Positions 55,098 through 62,521 of a stretch of 64,000 nt of DNA are shown piece by piece (the stretch's first letter is position 1; each line of letters begins with the position of its first letter). The stretch covers positions 166,374 to 230,373 of the forward strand of contig NZ_FOWQ01000009.1 in the NCBI RefSeq assembly GCF_900115505.1, written 5' to 3'. The notes beneath the pieces are model-generated. The model saw only the letters and a program-made list of their open reading frames with translations, made no database searches and was not told the origin of the DNA. Origin of the DNA: Geodermatophilus dictyosporus (GTDB lineage: Bacteria > Actinomycetota > Actinomycetes > Mycobacteriales > Geodermatophilaceae). Made by a program: the position numbers and the translations under genes.

Positions 55098-56165
55098 GTG
55101 GGCGTCCCGGCCGGGCGGCTGGCCGTCGTCCTCCTCGGGGTGCTGGCCTGGCTGGCGCTCGCCGGGCCGGCCGCGGCGCACGTCGGCGGGGGAGCGGCCG
55201 GCAGCGACTTCGACGGCCGGGTGACCTCCGTGCAGCCGGCCGTGCCGGGCGTCAGCGTGCGGGTGCTGCAGTTCGGCGACGAGGTCGAGCTGGTCAACAG
55301 CACGGCCACCGAGGTCACGGTGCCCGGCTACTCCGACGAGCCCTACCTGCGGATCGGCCCGGACGGCGTCTGGCGCAACGCGCACAGCCCGGCCACCTAC
55401 ATCAACCTCGACCGTTTCGGCCGGGTCACCCTCCCCGCCGGCGCCGACCCCGCGGCCGAGCCCGAGTGGGTGCAGGTGTCCACCGAGCCGCAGTACGTGT
55501 GGCACGACCACCGCACCCACTGGATGAGCGAGGAGCAGCTCCCGCCGGCCGTGGCGGCCGACCCGACGCGGGGGCACTCCGTCTTCGAGTGGACCGTGCC
55601 GATGGCCCACGGGACGACGCCGGTGACCGTGCGCGGCGTGCTCACCTGGAGCCCGCCGCCCGCACCGGCGCTGGTCTGGACGCTGCACCTGGCGCTGGTC
55701 GCCGCGGTCGCCGCCACCGGCCTGCTGGCGCGGACACCGCGGGCGCTGGCGGTCGCACTGGCCGTCGGCGGGGCGGCGGCGCTGTGGCACGCGGCGAGCA
55801 CGCCCGAGCCGCCGGCCACGGTCTCCTCGCACGCGGCGGCGCTGGTGTCGGCGCTGCTGCCGGCGCTGACCGCGGCCGCGGTCGCCACGGCCGGTGTGGT
55901 CGCCGCCCGCCGCGACCGGGGTGTGGTGACCGGCCTGCTCGCCGTCGTCCTGGGCTGGCTGCTGCTGGTGCAGGGCCTGCCCGACGTCGACGTGCTGTGG
56001 AGCGCCCACGTGCTCAGCGGCGGGCCGGACCTGGCCGCCCGACTGGCCGTCGGCGTCCTGGTGGCCGGGGGAGCGGGCCTGGTCGTCGGCGGGCTGGCCG
56101 CGGCGCGCCGCTTCCGCGCCCGCGAGCACGACCGGCCGGCGCCGGAGCCCCAGCCGGTCGGCTGA
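55098..56165 (+). CDS. Unknown extracytoplasmic/membrane protein at the end of the copper operon, 355 aa
   Basis: A signal peptide (1-27) is followed by a beta-rich external domain to about residue 195. It contains VLQFGDEVELVNSTATEVTV, YLRIGPDGVWRNAHSPATYI, VSTEPQYVWHDHRTHWMSEE and a second His in MAHGTTPVTV. Then come about five membrane helices to residue 345 and a Pro-rich tail. The HDHRTHWM cluster looks metal-binding. I know no function; similar proteins occur with CopC/Sco genes in actinobacteria. It starts 2 nt after sco1 and is part of the operon. Confidence 0.8.
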   Translation: MGVPAGRLAVVLLGVLAWLALAGPAAAHVGGGAAGSDFDGRVTSVQPAVPGVSVRVLQFGDEVELVNSTATEVTVPGYSDEPYLRIGPDGVWRNAHSPATYINLDRFGRVTLPAGADPAAEPEWVQVSTEPQYVWHDHRTHWMSEEQLPPAVAADPTRGHSVFEWTVPMAHGTTPVTVRGVLTWSPPPAPALVWTLHLALVAAVAATGLLARTPRALAVALAVGGAAALWHAASTPEPPATVSSHAAALVSALLPALTAAAVATAGVVAARRDRGVVTGLLAVVLGWLLLVQGLPDVDVLWSAHVLSGGPDLAARLAVGVLVAGGAGLVVGGLAAARRFRAREHDRPAPEPQPVG

Positions 56166-56167
56166 CG

Positions 56168-56217
56168 GACGGCCCCGCTGCCCCACCGCTCGCGGCGGAC
56201 CCTGCAGCGGGACCGTC
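56168..56217. terminator. Terminator between the copper operon and the polymer locus
   Basis: GACGGCCCCGCTGC (56168-56181) pairs with GCAGCGGGACCGTC (56204-56217) with one mismatch, and the 22-nt loop is itself GC-rich. It lies between the convergent ends at 56165 and 56228. Confidence 0.7.
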
Positions 56218-56227
56218 CCGTCGGTCG

Positions 56228-57034
56228 CTACTGCTGGGGTACCGGGTGCAGGCGCGGGGCGCCGGCCAGCAGGGCGTTGGCGCGGTCGAGGTCGGCCTCG
56301 AAGTCGACCTCGACGGCGGTCCACCGGGAGATGTCCAGCGGCCGGAAGCGCAGGCCGGCGTCGGCGATCGCGGTCTCCATGCCGCGCTCGAAGTAGTCCT
56401 GGTCGCCGCAGGCCTCGAGGTGCTCGACGAGGACGGCCTTGTCCTCCGACGAGACGTAGTTGATGCCCACCGCCTCGCCCAGGCCGCCGGTCACCGTCTT
56501 GGACAGCCCGGCGACGTAGCCGTCGGCGTCGAGGGTGTACTTGACCTCCTCGTCGGCGACGGTGGAGGTGTCCACGCACACGAAGCTCTCGTCGGCGGCC
56601 AGCGCGGGCAGCACCGACTCCAGCACGGCGGCGTCGAAGACCACGTCGCCGTTGAGCCACAGCACCCCGCCCGAACGCGTCGTCCGCAGGCCGCGCAGCA
56701 GGCTCTTGGACGTGTTGGTCCGCGCGAAGTGGGGGTTGTAGGCGAAGCGCAGGTCGGGTGCGGCCTGCATGAGCAGCTCGCACTGGAAGCCGACCACGGC
56801 GGTGACGTCGACGTCGGAGCCGAGCACCTCCGCCAGCGTGTCGAGCTGGCGGTGCAGGATGCTGCGGCCGTCGAGCAGCGGGGTCAGCGGCTTGGGCAGC
56901 GGGCGGCCCAGGCGGGTCCCCATCCCGGCGGCCAGGACGACCACCTGCACGGGGAAGGGCTTCCGGCGTCCGGCGGTCCGGCCGGCTGTCCGGGTCTGCA
57001 GCCCGGTGGTCGACACGAGGTCAGCGATGCGCAC
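56228..57034 (-). CDS. Sugar/alditol-phosphate nucleotidyltransferase
   Basis: The GT-A nucleotidyltransferase fold begins at about residue 29 (VQVVVLAAGMGTRLG, then PLPKPLTPLLDGRSILHRQL), with WLNGDVVFDAAVLE carrying the metal Asp and VGINYVSSEDK later. It resembles LicC/choline-phosphate and alditol-phosphate cytidylyltransferases more than glucose-1-phosphate enzymes. A 28-residue N-terminal extension precedes it. GTG 57034 overlaps the polymerase gene by 14 nt. Likely product: a CDP- or other NDP-activated alditol or amino alcohol for the neighbouring transferase. Confidence 0.82.
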   Translation of the reverse strand: MRIADLVSTTGLQTRTAGRTAGRRKPFPVQVVVLAAGMGTRLGRPLPKPLTPLLDGRSILHRQLDTLAEVLGSDVDVTAVVGFQCELLMQAAPDLRFAYNPHFARTNTSKSLLRGLRTTRSGGVLWLNGDVVFDAAVLESVLPALAADESFVCVDTSTVADEEVKYTLDADGYVAGLSKTVTGGLGEAVGINYVSSEDKAVLVEHLEACGDQDYFERGMETAIADAGLRFRPLDISRWTAVEVDFEADLDRANALLAGAPRLHPVPQQ

Positions 57035-58151
57035 GAGAGTCCCCTCCTCGGGTGGTGGCGACCGCGCCGGCGGCGGATCCGCCGGGCGGGAAGAACAGGT
57101 CGAGGACACGCTCGGTGGCGTGCCCGTCCTCCAGGGAGGTGTAGGTCTCCCGGAAGTCGCGGTAGCGGTCGGCGTGCGCGGCGGTGACGGCGTCGAGGTC
57201 GGCGATCGCGTCGAGCAGCTCGCCGCTGGTCGTCAGCAGCGGCCCGGGGGCGATCTCCTCGATGTCGACGTAGAAGCCGCGCAGCCGGTCGCGGTAGTCG
57301 GCGAGGTCGTAGGGGAAGAGCAGGATCGGCTTCCCGGTGACCGCGAAGTCGAACATCGTCGACGAGTAGTCGGTGACCAGCAGGTCGGCGGCCAGGTACA
57401 GGTCGCGGATGTCCGGGTACGACGAGACGTCGCGCACCGGCATGCCCTCGACCGACTCGAGCCGGTCGGAGACCATGTTGTGCAGCCGCAGCAGGAGCAC
57501 GTGGTCCCCGCCGAGCCGGTCGCTGAAGTCGGCGAGGTCCACCGGGAACTCGAAGTCGCGCTCGCCGGTGCCCTCGAACACCAGGTCGTCGCGCCAGGTG
57601 GGGGTGTAGAGGACGACCCGGGCGTCCTCGCCGATGCCCAGCCCGGAGCGCACCCGCGCCCGCACCTCGTCCCGCCGGGGGCTCGAGAGCAGGTCGTTGC
57701 GGGGGTAGCCGGTCTCGTGCACCGGCCCGCGGTAGCCGAAGGCCTGCCGGAACCGGCCGGTGCTGTACGGGTTGGGCGAGAGCATCGCGTCCCAGCGGGC
57801 GATGTCGTGCTCGAGGTAGGCCAGCCGGCCCTCGGGTGCCCACAGCACGTCGTTGTGGATGCGCTTGAGCGGCGTGCCGTGCCAGGTCTGGAGGTAGAAG
57901 GCGTCCGGGCGCTTCTCCCAGTCCAGCGGCACGTGGTCGTTGGAGACGACGACGTCGGCGGCCTCGAGCGCCGCGATGCTCTCCGGGCTGCCGAAGTGGA
58001 CGGTCTCGACCTCGGCCGGGAACGCGCCCTCGGCGACGGCCGAGGTCAGCCAGGTGTGCTGCACGTCGTCGCCGCGGGCGGCGAGCGCCTCGTAGATCGC
58101 GCGCGGGCTGTCGGAGAACAGGCCGCGGAAGCTGGTGTAGACGATCCTCAT
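57021..58151 (-). CDS. CDP-glycerol glycerophosphotransferase family protein (TagB/TagF-like)
   Basis: The GT-B fold polymerase or primase has 376 aa. Family motifs are AIYEALAARG, DVVVSNDHVPLDWEKRPDAF, YLQTWHGTPLKRIHND (catalytic His), SPNPYSTGRFRQAFGY, ETGYPRNDLL, VVLYTPTWRDD (Arg region) and LVTDYSSTMFDFAVTGKPIL with a second catalytic His replaced by context. It moves an alditol phosphate from its CDP carrier onto a lipid-linked or growing chain. It has a single catalytic domain and is likely peripheral at the membrane. Coupled to the HAD gene by a 4-nt overlap. Confidence 0.9.
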   Translation of the reverse strand: MRIVYTSFRGLFSDSPRAIYEALAARGDDVQHTWLTSAVAEGAFPAEVETVHFGSPESIAALEAADVVVSNDHVPLDWEKRPDAFYLQTWHGTPLKRIHNDVLWAPEGRLAYLEHDIARWDAMLSPNPYSTGRFRQAFGYRGPVHETGYPRNDLLSSPRRDEVRARVRSGLGIGEDARVVLYTPTWRDDLVFEGTGERDFEFPVDLADFSDRLGGDHVLLLRLHNMVSDRLESVEGMPVRDVSSYPDIRDLYLAADLLVTDYSSTMFDFAVTGKPILLFPYDLADYRDRLRGFYVDIEEIAPGPLLTTSGELLDAIADLDAVTAAHADRYRDFRETYTSLEDGHATERVLDLFFPPGGSAAGAVATTRGGDSRAHR

Positions 58152-58921
58152 CGACCACCTCCGGTCAGGACGGGCAGCAGCAGGTCGGCGAGCTCCTGCC
58201 AGGACGAGACGACGGTCAGCACGCCCGCCTCGCGCAGGGCGGCCGCGCGGTCGGCGCGCTCCGCCTCCTGGACGAAGAGCAGGTTGCCCACGGTCGGGCA
58301 GCCGGCGCGCACGGCCGACAGGGCGCCGGGCACGGAGTCCTCGACGGCGAGCCCCTCCGCCGGCGCGATCCCCAGGGTCTCACAGGCGTGCAGGTACACG
58401 GCCGGGTCGGGCTTGCTGGTCGGCGTCGGGAGCGAGTCCTCGGCGCTGAAGCGGGCCGCCGGCGGGATGAGCTCGTCCAGGCCGGTGGCGGTGAAGCAGG
58501 CGGCCAGGCGGGCCAGGGCGCTGGAGCTGACCGCGGCCAGGCGCAGGTGCGGCGCCAGGGCCGCCAGCGCGGCGGACGTCGGCCCGTGCGGGCGCAGCAC
58601 CTCACCGAGGTGGGCGGTCACCGCGGCCTTCTCCTCGGCCACCCACGGCTCGACGTCGACCTCCGGGCGCCCGGCCTCGGCGGCCAGCCGCCGCGACGTC
58701 GTCCGGAAGTTCATGCCCGTGGTGGCCAGGCGCAGCTCCTCCGGCGTGAGGCGCCGGTCGTCGCCCAGCTCGGCCAGGAGGCGGTTGGTGACCTCGGCCG
58801 AGGCCACGAACGCGGGCTCCTCGGAGGGGAAGAGGTTGCCGTCGGCGTCGCAGAGCAGCGCGGTGAGGCCCGCGACGACGTCGCGGGGCAGGGCCGCCGC
58901 GCCGGTGACGGCGGCGCTCAC
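58148..58921 (-). CDS. HAD superfamily phosphatase (beta-PGM/GPP-like)
   Basis: The 257-aa HAD protein has motif I LLCDADGNLFPSEEP (Asp25 and Asp27), motif II AAVSSSALARL, motif III Lys in TPTSKPDPAVYLHA and motif IV VEDSVPGALSAVRAG. The alpha-helical cap between motifs I and II marks subclass I. In motif I the usual DxDGT/V Leu is DADGN, acceptable. It probably dephosphorylates a sugar or alditol phosphate or corrects the phosphate position. It overlaps the polyol dehydrogenase gene by 4 nt. Confidence 0.88.
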   Translation of the reverse strand: MSAAVTGAAALPRDVVAGLTALLCDADGNLFPSEEPAFVASAEVTNRLLAELGDDRRLTPEELRLATTGMNFRTTSRRLAAEAGRPEVDVEPWVAEEKAAVTAHLGEVLRPHGPTSAALAALAPHLRLAAVSSSALARLAACFTATGLDELIPPAARFSAEDSLPTPTSKPDPAVYLHACETLGIAPAEGLAVEDSVPGALSAVRAGCPTVGNLLFVQEAERADRAAALREAGVLTVVSSWQELADLLLPVLTGGGR

Positions 58922-60501
58922 CGGGCGTCCACGGGCAGGACGGGGACCAGGGGGACGACGGGGCGCGCGGCCACGGTGGCGGCCACGGTGGACGCGACCG
59001 TCGCCCGGGGGCCGTCGCGCTCCAGCCGGTGCAGCACGCCCTCGAGCTCGCCGGCGAAGCCCGGGACGGTGCCGAGGTCGCCGAAGACGGAGGCGTCACC
59101 GAGCAGCGGGCGCGGGTCGGTGCCGCCGGCCAGCGCCAGTGCCTGCAGCACCGGGCCGCGGTCGTCCTCGACCGGCAGCGGCCGGCCGGCGTCGTCGGTC
59201 CGCTGCAGGTAGCGCACCCAGCCGGCGAGGGCGAGGGTCAGCAGGGCGTGCGGCCGCCCCTCGGCCAGGGCCTGGCGCAGCGAGGGCAGCAGGTGGTGGG
59301 GCAGCTTGGTGGAGCCGCGGCGGCACAGCCGGGACAGCCGGTCGGCGATCGCCGGGTTGGCGAAGCGCTGCAGCAGCGTGGCCTTGTACTCGTCGAGGTC
59401 GATGCCCTCCGGGCACGGGATCAGCGGGGTGACCTCGTCGTCCATGAGCGCGGTGGCGTAGCCGGCGAACACCGGGTCGGCGACGAGCTCGTCGATCCGC
59501 TCGTGGCCGGCCAGGGTGCCCAGGTAGCCGAGCGCGGAGTGGGTGGCGTTGAGCAGCCGGGTCTTCATCAGCTCGTGCTCGGTGACGTCGCGGACGAACC
59601 GCACACCCACCCGGTCCAGCGGCGGCCGGCCGTGGCAGAAGGTGTCCTCGATGACCCACTGGGAGAACGGCTCGGTGACCACCGGCCAGCGGTCGTCGAC
59701 GCCGTGCCGCTCGGCGACGGCCGCGCGCTCCTCGGGCGTGGTCTGCGGGGTGATCCGGTCGACCATGCTGCTGGGGAAGGCGACCCGGTCGGTGATCCAG
59801 CGGGCGAGCACCTCGTCGCGCCCGGCGGCGAACCCGACGACGGCGGCGCGGGTGGCGTCGCCGTTGCGGTGCAGGTTGTCGCAGGAGACGACGCTGAACG
59901 GCGGGGTGCCGGCACGCCGGCGGCGGTCGAGCGCCTCGACGAGGAAGCCGAACACGGTGCGCGGTGCGTCGGGGTGGGCGAGGTCGTGCCGGACGTCGTC
60001 GTCGGGGGTGAACGCGCCGGTGGAGGGGTCGAGCAGGTAGCCCGCGCCGGTGATGGTCATGGTGACCAGCCGGGTGCGCGGGTCGGCGAGCCGGTCGAGC
60101 ACCGCGGTGGGGTCGTCGGGGGCGAACAGGTAGTCGGTGAGCACGCCGACCACGCGGGCCCGCTCGCCGTCGGGGCTGCGCTCGACGACGGTGTAGAGGT
60201 TGTCCTGCGGCGCGAGGGCCTCCTGCAGGAGGCGGTGCCGCAGGCCGACGCCGACCACGCCCCACCCGCGGGAGATCCGCCGCTCGGCGATCTCGTCGAA
60301 GTAGGTGAGCTGGTGGGCGCGCGAGAAGCCGCCGACGCTGAGGTGGACGACGGCCGGCACCAGCGCCGCCCGGTCGTAGGTGGGGACCGTCAGCCGGGTG
60401 CCGTGCTGCCCGAGCGTCGCCGTCGTCAGGGGGCGGATGGACAGGACGGGGGCCACCGCCGCTGCCGCGGGATCCCGTACGGGGCGCTCGGGCTCTGCCA
60501 T
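58918..60501 (-). CDS. Long-chain mannitol/polyol dehydrogenase family protein
   Basis: The 527-aa NAD(P)-dependent polyol dehydrogenase has VVHLSVGGFSRAHQLTYFDE near residue 52, GVVGVGLR, MTITGAGYLLDPSTGAFTPD, FSVVSCDNLHRNGD, TEPFSQWVIEDTFCHGRPPL and the catalytic set KTRLLNATHSALGYLGTLAG (Lys, Asn, His). It interconverts a ketose and a polyol such as fructose/mannitol or xylulose/arabitol. An atypical 40-residue N-terminus and Ala/Val-rich C-terminus are seen. ATG 60501 gives the family start. It heads the four-gene minus-strand unit; a palindrome lies 85 nt upstream. Confidence 0.92.
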   Translation of the reverse strand: MAEPERPVRDPAAAAVAPVLSIRPLTTATLGQHGTRLTVPTYDRAALVPAVVHLSVGGFSRAHQLTYFDEIAERRISRGWGVVGVGLRHRLLQEALAPQDNLYTVVERSPDGERARVVGVLTDYLFAPDDPTAVLDRLADPRTRLVTMTITGAGYLLDPSTGAFTPDDDVRHDLAHPDAPRTVFGFLVEALDRRRRAGTPPFSVVSCDNLHRNGDATRAAVVGFAAGRDEVLARWITDRVAFPSSMVDRITPQTTPEERAAVAERHGVDDRWPVVTEPFSQWVIEDTFCHGRPPLDRVGVRFVRDVTEHELMKTRLLNATHSALGYLGTLAGHERIDELVADPVFAGYATALMDDEVTPLIPCPEGIDLDEYKATLLQRFANPAIADRLSRLCRRGSTKLPHHLLPSLRQALAEGRPHALLTLALAGWVRYLQRTDDAGRPLPVEDDRGPVLQALALAGGTDPRPLLGDASVFGDLGTVPGFAGELEGVLHRLERDGPRATVASTVAATVAARPVVPLVPVLPVDAR

Positions 60502-60585
60502 GAGGCATCGGTCCTTCCTGTCAGGGCCGGCGTGGCCGGGAGCGCTGCACCCGGGGAGGGGGGCGCGTCCTCGGGCCACACCGGG

Positions 60586-60601
60586 GTGATCATGTGATCA
60601 C
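60586..60601. promoter_or_regulatory. Palindrome GTGATCA-TG-TGATCAC upstream of the polyol dehydrogenase
   Basis: Two perfect 7-bp half-sites flank TG, 85 nt before the start of the four-gene unit. Its size and AT content in a GC-rich gap fit a dimeric regulator site (GntR or similar). No regulator gene is adjacent. Confidence 0.45.
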
Positions 60602-60935
60602 GTGCGGGCTCCTCTGCGCACATCGGTCTCGGGTGCGCGGAGCGCCGGGAACCGCGGTGGGCGGTCACGGCCGGTCGGTGGCGTCCTCAAGGGGCGGGCG
60701 GGTGCCCGCGTCCGGTGCGCACCGGACCGGCGCGCGCTGTTCGACGCCGGGAGAGCCAGCCTGCCCTACGAGGAGGGCAGCCAAACGCGGGGACGGCGCG
60801 TCGTGATCGAGGACACACGGGCGTGTCCGTGACGACGCGCCGTACGGATGGTCACGAAGCAATCACGACGTGTTTGGATGGGCACGACCGAATCGGGACT
60901 CCCCGGAGTCCGCTCCCCACGAGACGGGCAGGTAC
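60602..60935 (+). promoter_or_regulatory. Long leader/promoter region of the M23 peptidase gene
   Basis: No gene is supported in these 334 bases. They contain several hairpins: CCGGTGCGCACCGG around 60712-60725, CTGCCCTACGAGGAGGGCAG around 60761-60780, and a nested hairpin at 60795-60841. An AT-richer stretch around 60850-60885 could hold the promoter. I looked for the c-di-AMP riboswitch common before actinobacterial cell-wall hydrolases and did not find its conserved core. Confidence 0.4.
60795..60841 (+). other. Nested hairpin upstream of the M23 peptidase
   Basis: GGCGCGTCGT (60795-60804) pairs with ACGACGCGCC (60832-60841), and inside it GGACAC (60811-60816) pairs with GTGTCC (60823-60828). 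All 16 pairs are Watson-Crick. It could be a terminator, or an RNA element if transcription begins upstream. Confidence 0.55.
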
Positions 60936-61973
60936 ATGGGCAACCACCGGAGGTCCGCGGACGTCCTCGTCCGACCCGCCAGCGGGTCGCACCGGGCGGT
61001 CCCCGGTCCCCGGTCGGCGCACTCCGGCCGTCCGGCCCCCGTCGCCCCGCGTGCCACGGCCGTCCCGACCGGCGTCGGCGGCTTCCCGGCGGTCCCCGCT
61101 CCGCGGGCCGCGGCGGACGCGGTCGCCGGGTGCCCGACCGACGTCCTGGTGGCCGATGCCCTGGTGACCGACGTCGACCTCGTGGTCGCCCCCGACCTCG
61201 ACGCCGACCTCGACGCCGACCTCGACGCCGACCTCGACGCCGACCTCGACGCGGCCCCCGTGACCGCGGGCCGCCGGGCCGCCGGGCGTCCCGTCGGCCG
61301 CCGCCGTCCCTCCCTGCTGCTCGCCGCCCTGGTGGCCGGCGCGGTCGGTGCCGGGGTCCTCGGCCTGCACGGCACCCCCGACGCCGCGGCCGAGCCGACC
61401 TCCGTGCTCGACGCCCAGATGGAGCTGGCCACCGGCGACGAGGCGGTCGAGGTCATGCCGATGGCCTCCATCACCGAGGCGGAGGCCCAGGCCCGACTGC
61501 AGGAGGTCGCGGCCTCCCGCGCCGAGCGGGCCGCCGCGGAGGCCGCCGCGGCCGAGGCCGCGGCGGAGGCGGCGCGGCCCAGGTACGTGCTGCCGGTGGC
61601 CGGGGCGCGCTTCACCAGCGGCTACGGCGGCCGGTGGGGGACCTTCCACTACGGCATCGACCTCGCCGCGCCCATGCGCACGCCGGAGGTGTCGGTGGCC
61701 GACGGCGTCGTCGTCCGGGCCGGTGCGGCCAGCGGGTTCGGCCTGGCGGTCTACATCCTCCACGAGAACGGCGACGTCACCGTCTACGGGCACATGGACG
61801 AGATCCTCGTCGAGCCGGGCCAGTACGTGGAGGCCGGCGAGACCATCGCGCTGCTCGGCAACCGCGGCCAGTCGACCGGTCCGCACCTGCACTTCGAGGT
61901 GCACGAGGGCGGCATGAACGGCACGCGGATCGACCCCGTGCCGTGGCTGGCCGAGCGCGGCGTCGAGCTCTGA
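60936..61973 (+). CDS. Membrane-anchored M23 family metallopeptidase
   Basis: The 345-aa protein has a long disordered cytoplasmic N-terminus with a DLDA repeat (about residues 87-106), a membrane helix near 130-150 (LLLAALVAGAVGAGVLGLHG), an Ala/Glu-rich coiled coil near 185-210 and a lysostaphin-like domain. Zinc and catalytic residues are visible in GTFHYGIDLAAP (H-x3-D), VYGHMDEI and HLHFEVHEGG (HxH). Such enzymes cut peptidoglycan cross-bridges or activate other hydrolases. ATG 60936 follows GGCAGG. It is monocistronic, before tRNA-Ala. Confidence 0.9.
   Translation: MGNHRRSADVLVRPASGSHRAVPGPRSAHSGRPAPVAPRATAVPTGVGGFPAVPAPRAAADAVAGCPTDVLVADALVTDVDLVVAPDLDADLDADLDADLDADLDAAPVTAGRRAAGRPVGRRRPSLLLAALVAGAVGAGVLGLHGTPDAAAEPTSVLDAQMELATGDEAVEVMPMASITEAEAQARLQEVAASRAERAAAEAAAAEAAAEAARPRYVLPVAGARFTSGYGGRWGTFHYGIDLAAPMRTPEVSVADGVVVRAGAASGFGLAVYILHENGDVTVYGHMDEILVEPGQYVEAGETIALLGNRGQSTGPHLHFEVHEGGMNGTRIDPVPWLAERGVEL
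61194..61253 (+). repeat. Five tandem 12-bp repeats coding DLDA
   Basis: GACCTCGACGCC occurs four times and GACCTCGACGCG once, back to back and in frame, giving a very acidic DLDA-DLDA-DLDA-DLDA-DLDA stretch in the cytoplasmic part of the M23 peptidase. Near-identity suggests recent slippage and probable length variation between strains. Confidence 0.9.
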
Positions 61974-62033
61974 GCGGGCGCCGGCCGGGCCGACGCGCGG
62001 GCACCCCGGCGCGGCGACCCCCGGACGGCGATG

Positions 62034-62039
62034 TAGAGT
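62034..62039 (+). promoter_or_regulatory. Probable -10 element of the tRNA-Ala gene
   Basis: TAGAGT lies 37 nt before the mature 5' end, in a short AT-rich island (GATGTAGAGTTCTCC) of an otherwise GC-rich gap. No convincing -35 is visible. Confidence 0.35.
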
Positions 62040-62076
62040 TCTCCCCGGCCCGAGCGAGTCCGGGCGGGCCGGGTAC

Positions 62077-62149
62077 GGGGCTGTGGCGCAGCTGGTAGCG
62101 CACCACACTGGCAGTGTGGGGGTCAGGGGTTCGAGTCCCCTCAGCTCCA
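62077..62149 (+). tRNA. tRNA-Ala (anticodon GGC)
   Basis: A complete cloverleaf of 73 nt: acceptor GGGGCTG with CAGCTCC (including the G3-U70 identity pair of alanine tRNAs), D arm GCGCAGCTGGTAGCGC, anticodon arm CCACA-CTGGCAG-TGTGG with GGC at the anticodon position, and T arm AGGGG-TTCGAGT-CCCCT. The CCA end is not fully encoded. It reads GCC and GCU codons. A strong hairpin follows. Confidence 0.96.
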
Positions 62150-62159
62150 CCCCGATGAC

Positions 62160-62189
62160 CAGGCCGTTCCCCTTCGGGGGGACGGCCTG
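62160..62189 (+). terminator. tRNA-Ala terminator
   Basis: A 13-bp stem beginning CAGGCCGT (one G-T pair) is closed by a TTCG tetraloop 10 nt after the tRNA, a very stable terminator. Confidence 0.85.
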
Positions 62190-62195
62190 AGTCGT

Positions 62196-62521
62196 CTCTG
62201 GTTGCAGTTGATGCCGAGACCGTCGCTGAGTTGGCCGGCGCTCCTCGAGGAGCTGTGGCCAGTCCCGCCGTGTCGGAGCGAGGGGCCGCGGACCTGCACC
62301 AGTCTCTCGACCACCTGGACCGGTGATCGGTCCGACGTCGTGGCCCGCGCCTGCTCCCAGGTTCGGTGCCGGCAGGTGGCCGAACACCACTGGGGGATCG
62401 GTCCACGGCTCTTCGGGGTGATCGGCCCACAGCACCAGCCACAGGTCCGCGCCGCGGCCCGTCGCTGGTGACCGGCTACGGCATCGGCCGCGCTCGGCCG
62501 GGCAAGCTGGTCGGTGTCTGC
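62196..62521 (-). pseudogene. Decayed zinc-ribbon-type small protein gene
   Basis: One minus-strand frame reads CGWCCGPITPKSRG, then PIPQWCSATCRHRTWEQARA and SDRSPVQVVERLVQV. This CxxC...CxxxC module with a Trp-Glu-Gln-Ala-Arg helix is like common actinobacterial small zinc-binding proteins. Behind it the homologous continuation (DWPQLLEE, then QLSDGLGINCNQ) sits in two different frames. I cannot find a start codon with the right context or a clean stop. I judge it a frameshifted remnant. It lies between tRNA-Ala and an IS. Confidence 0.55.

Noticed and set aside
60602..60935. c-di-AMP (ydaO-type) riboswitch before the M23 peptidase
   Set aside because: Conserved elements such as GAACCCGACAGCTAACC and the GGGGTGAA segment are not present in the leader.
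61777..62442. Minus-strand frame with a GTRTPDPHTASVVRYQLRHSP-like segment
   Set aside because: That segment is the complement of the tRNA-Ala gene, a common false gene call. The frame also crosses the terminator and overlaps the M23 peptidase.
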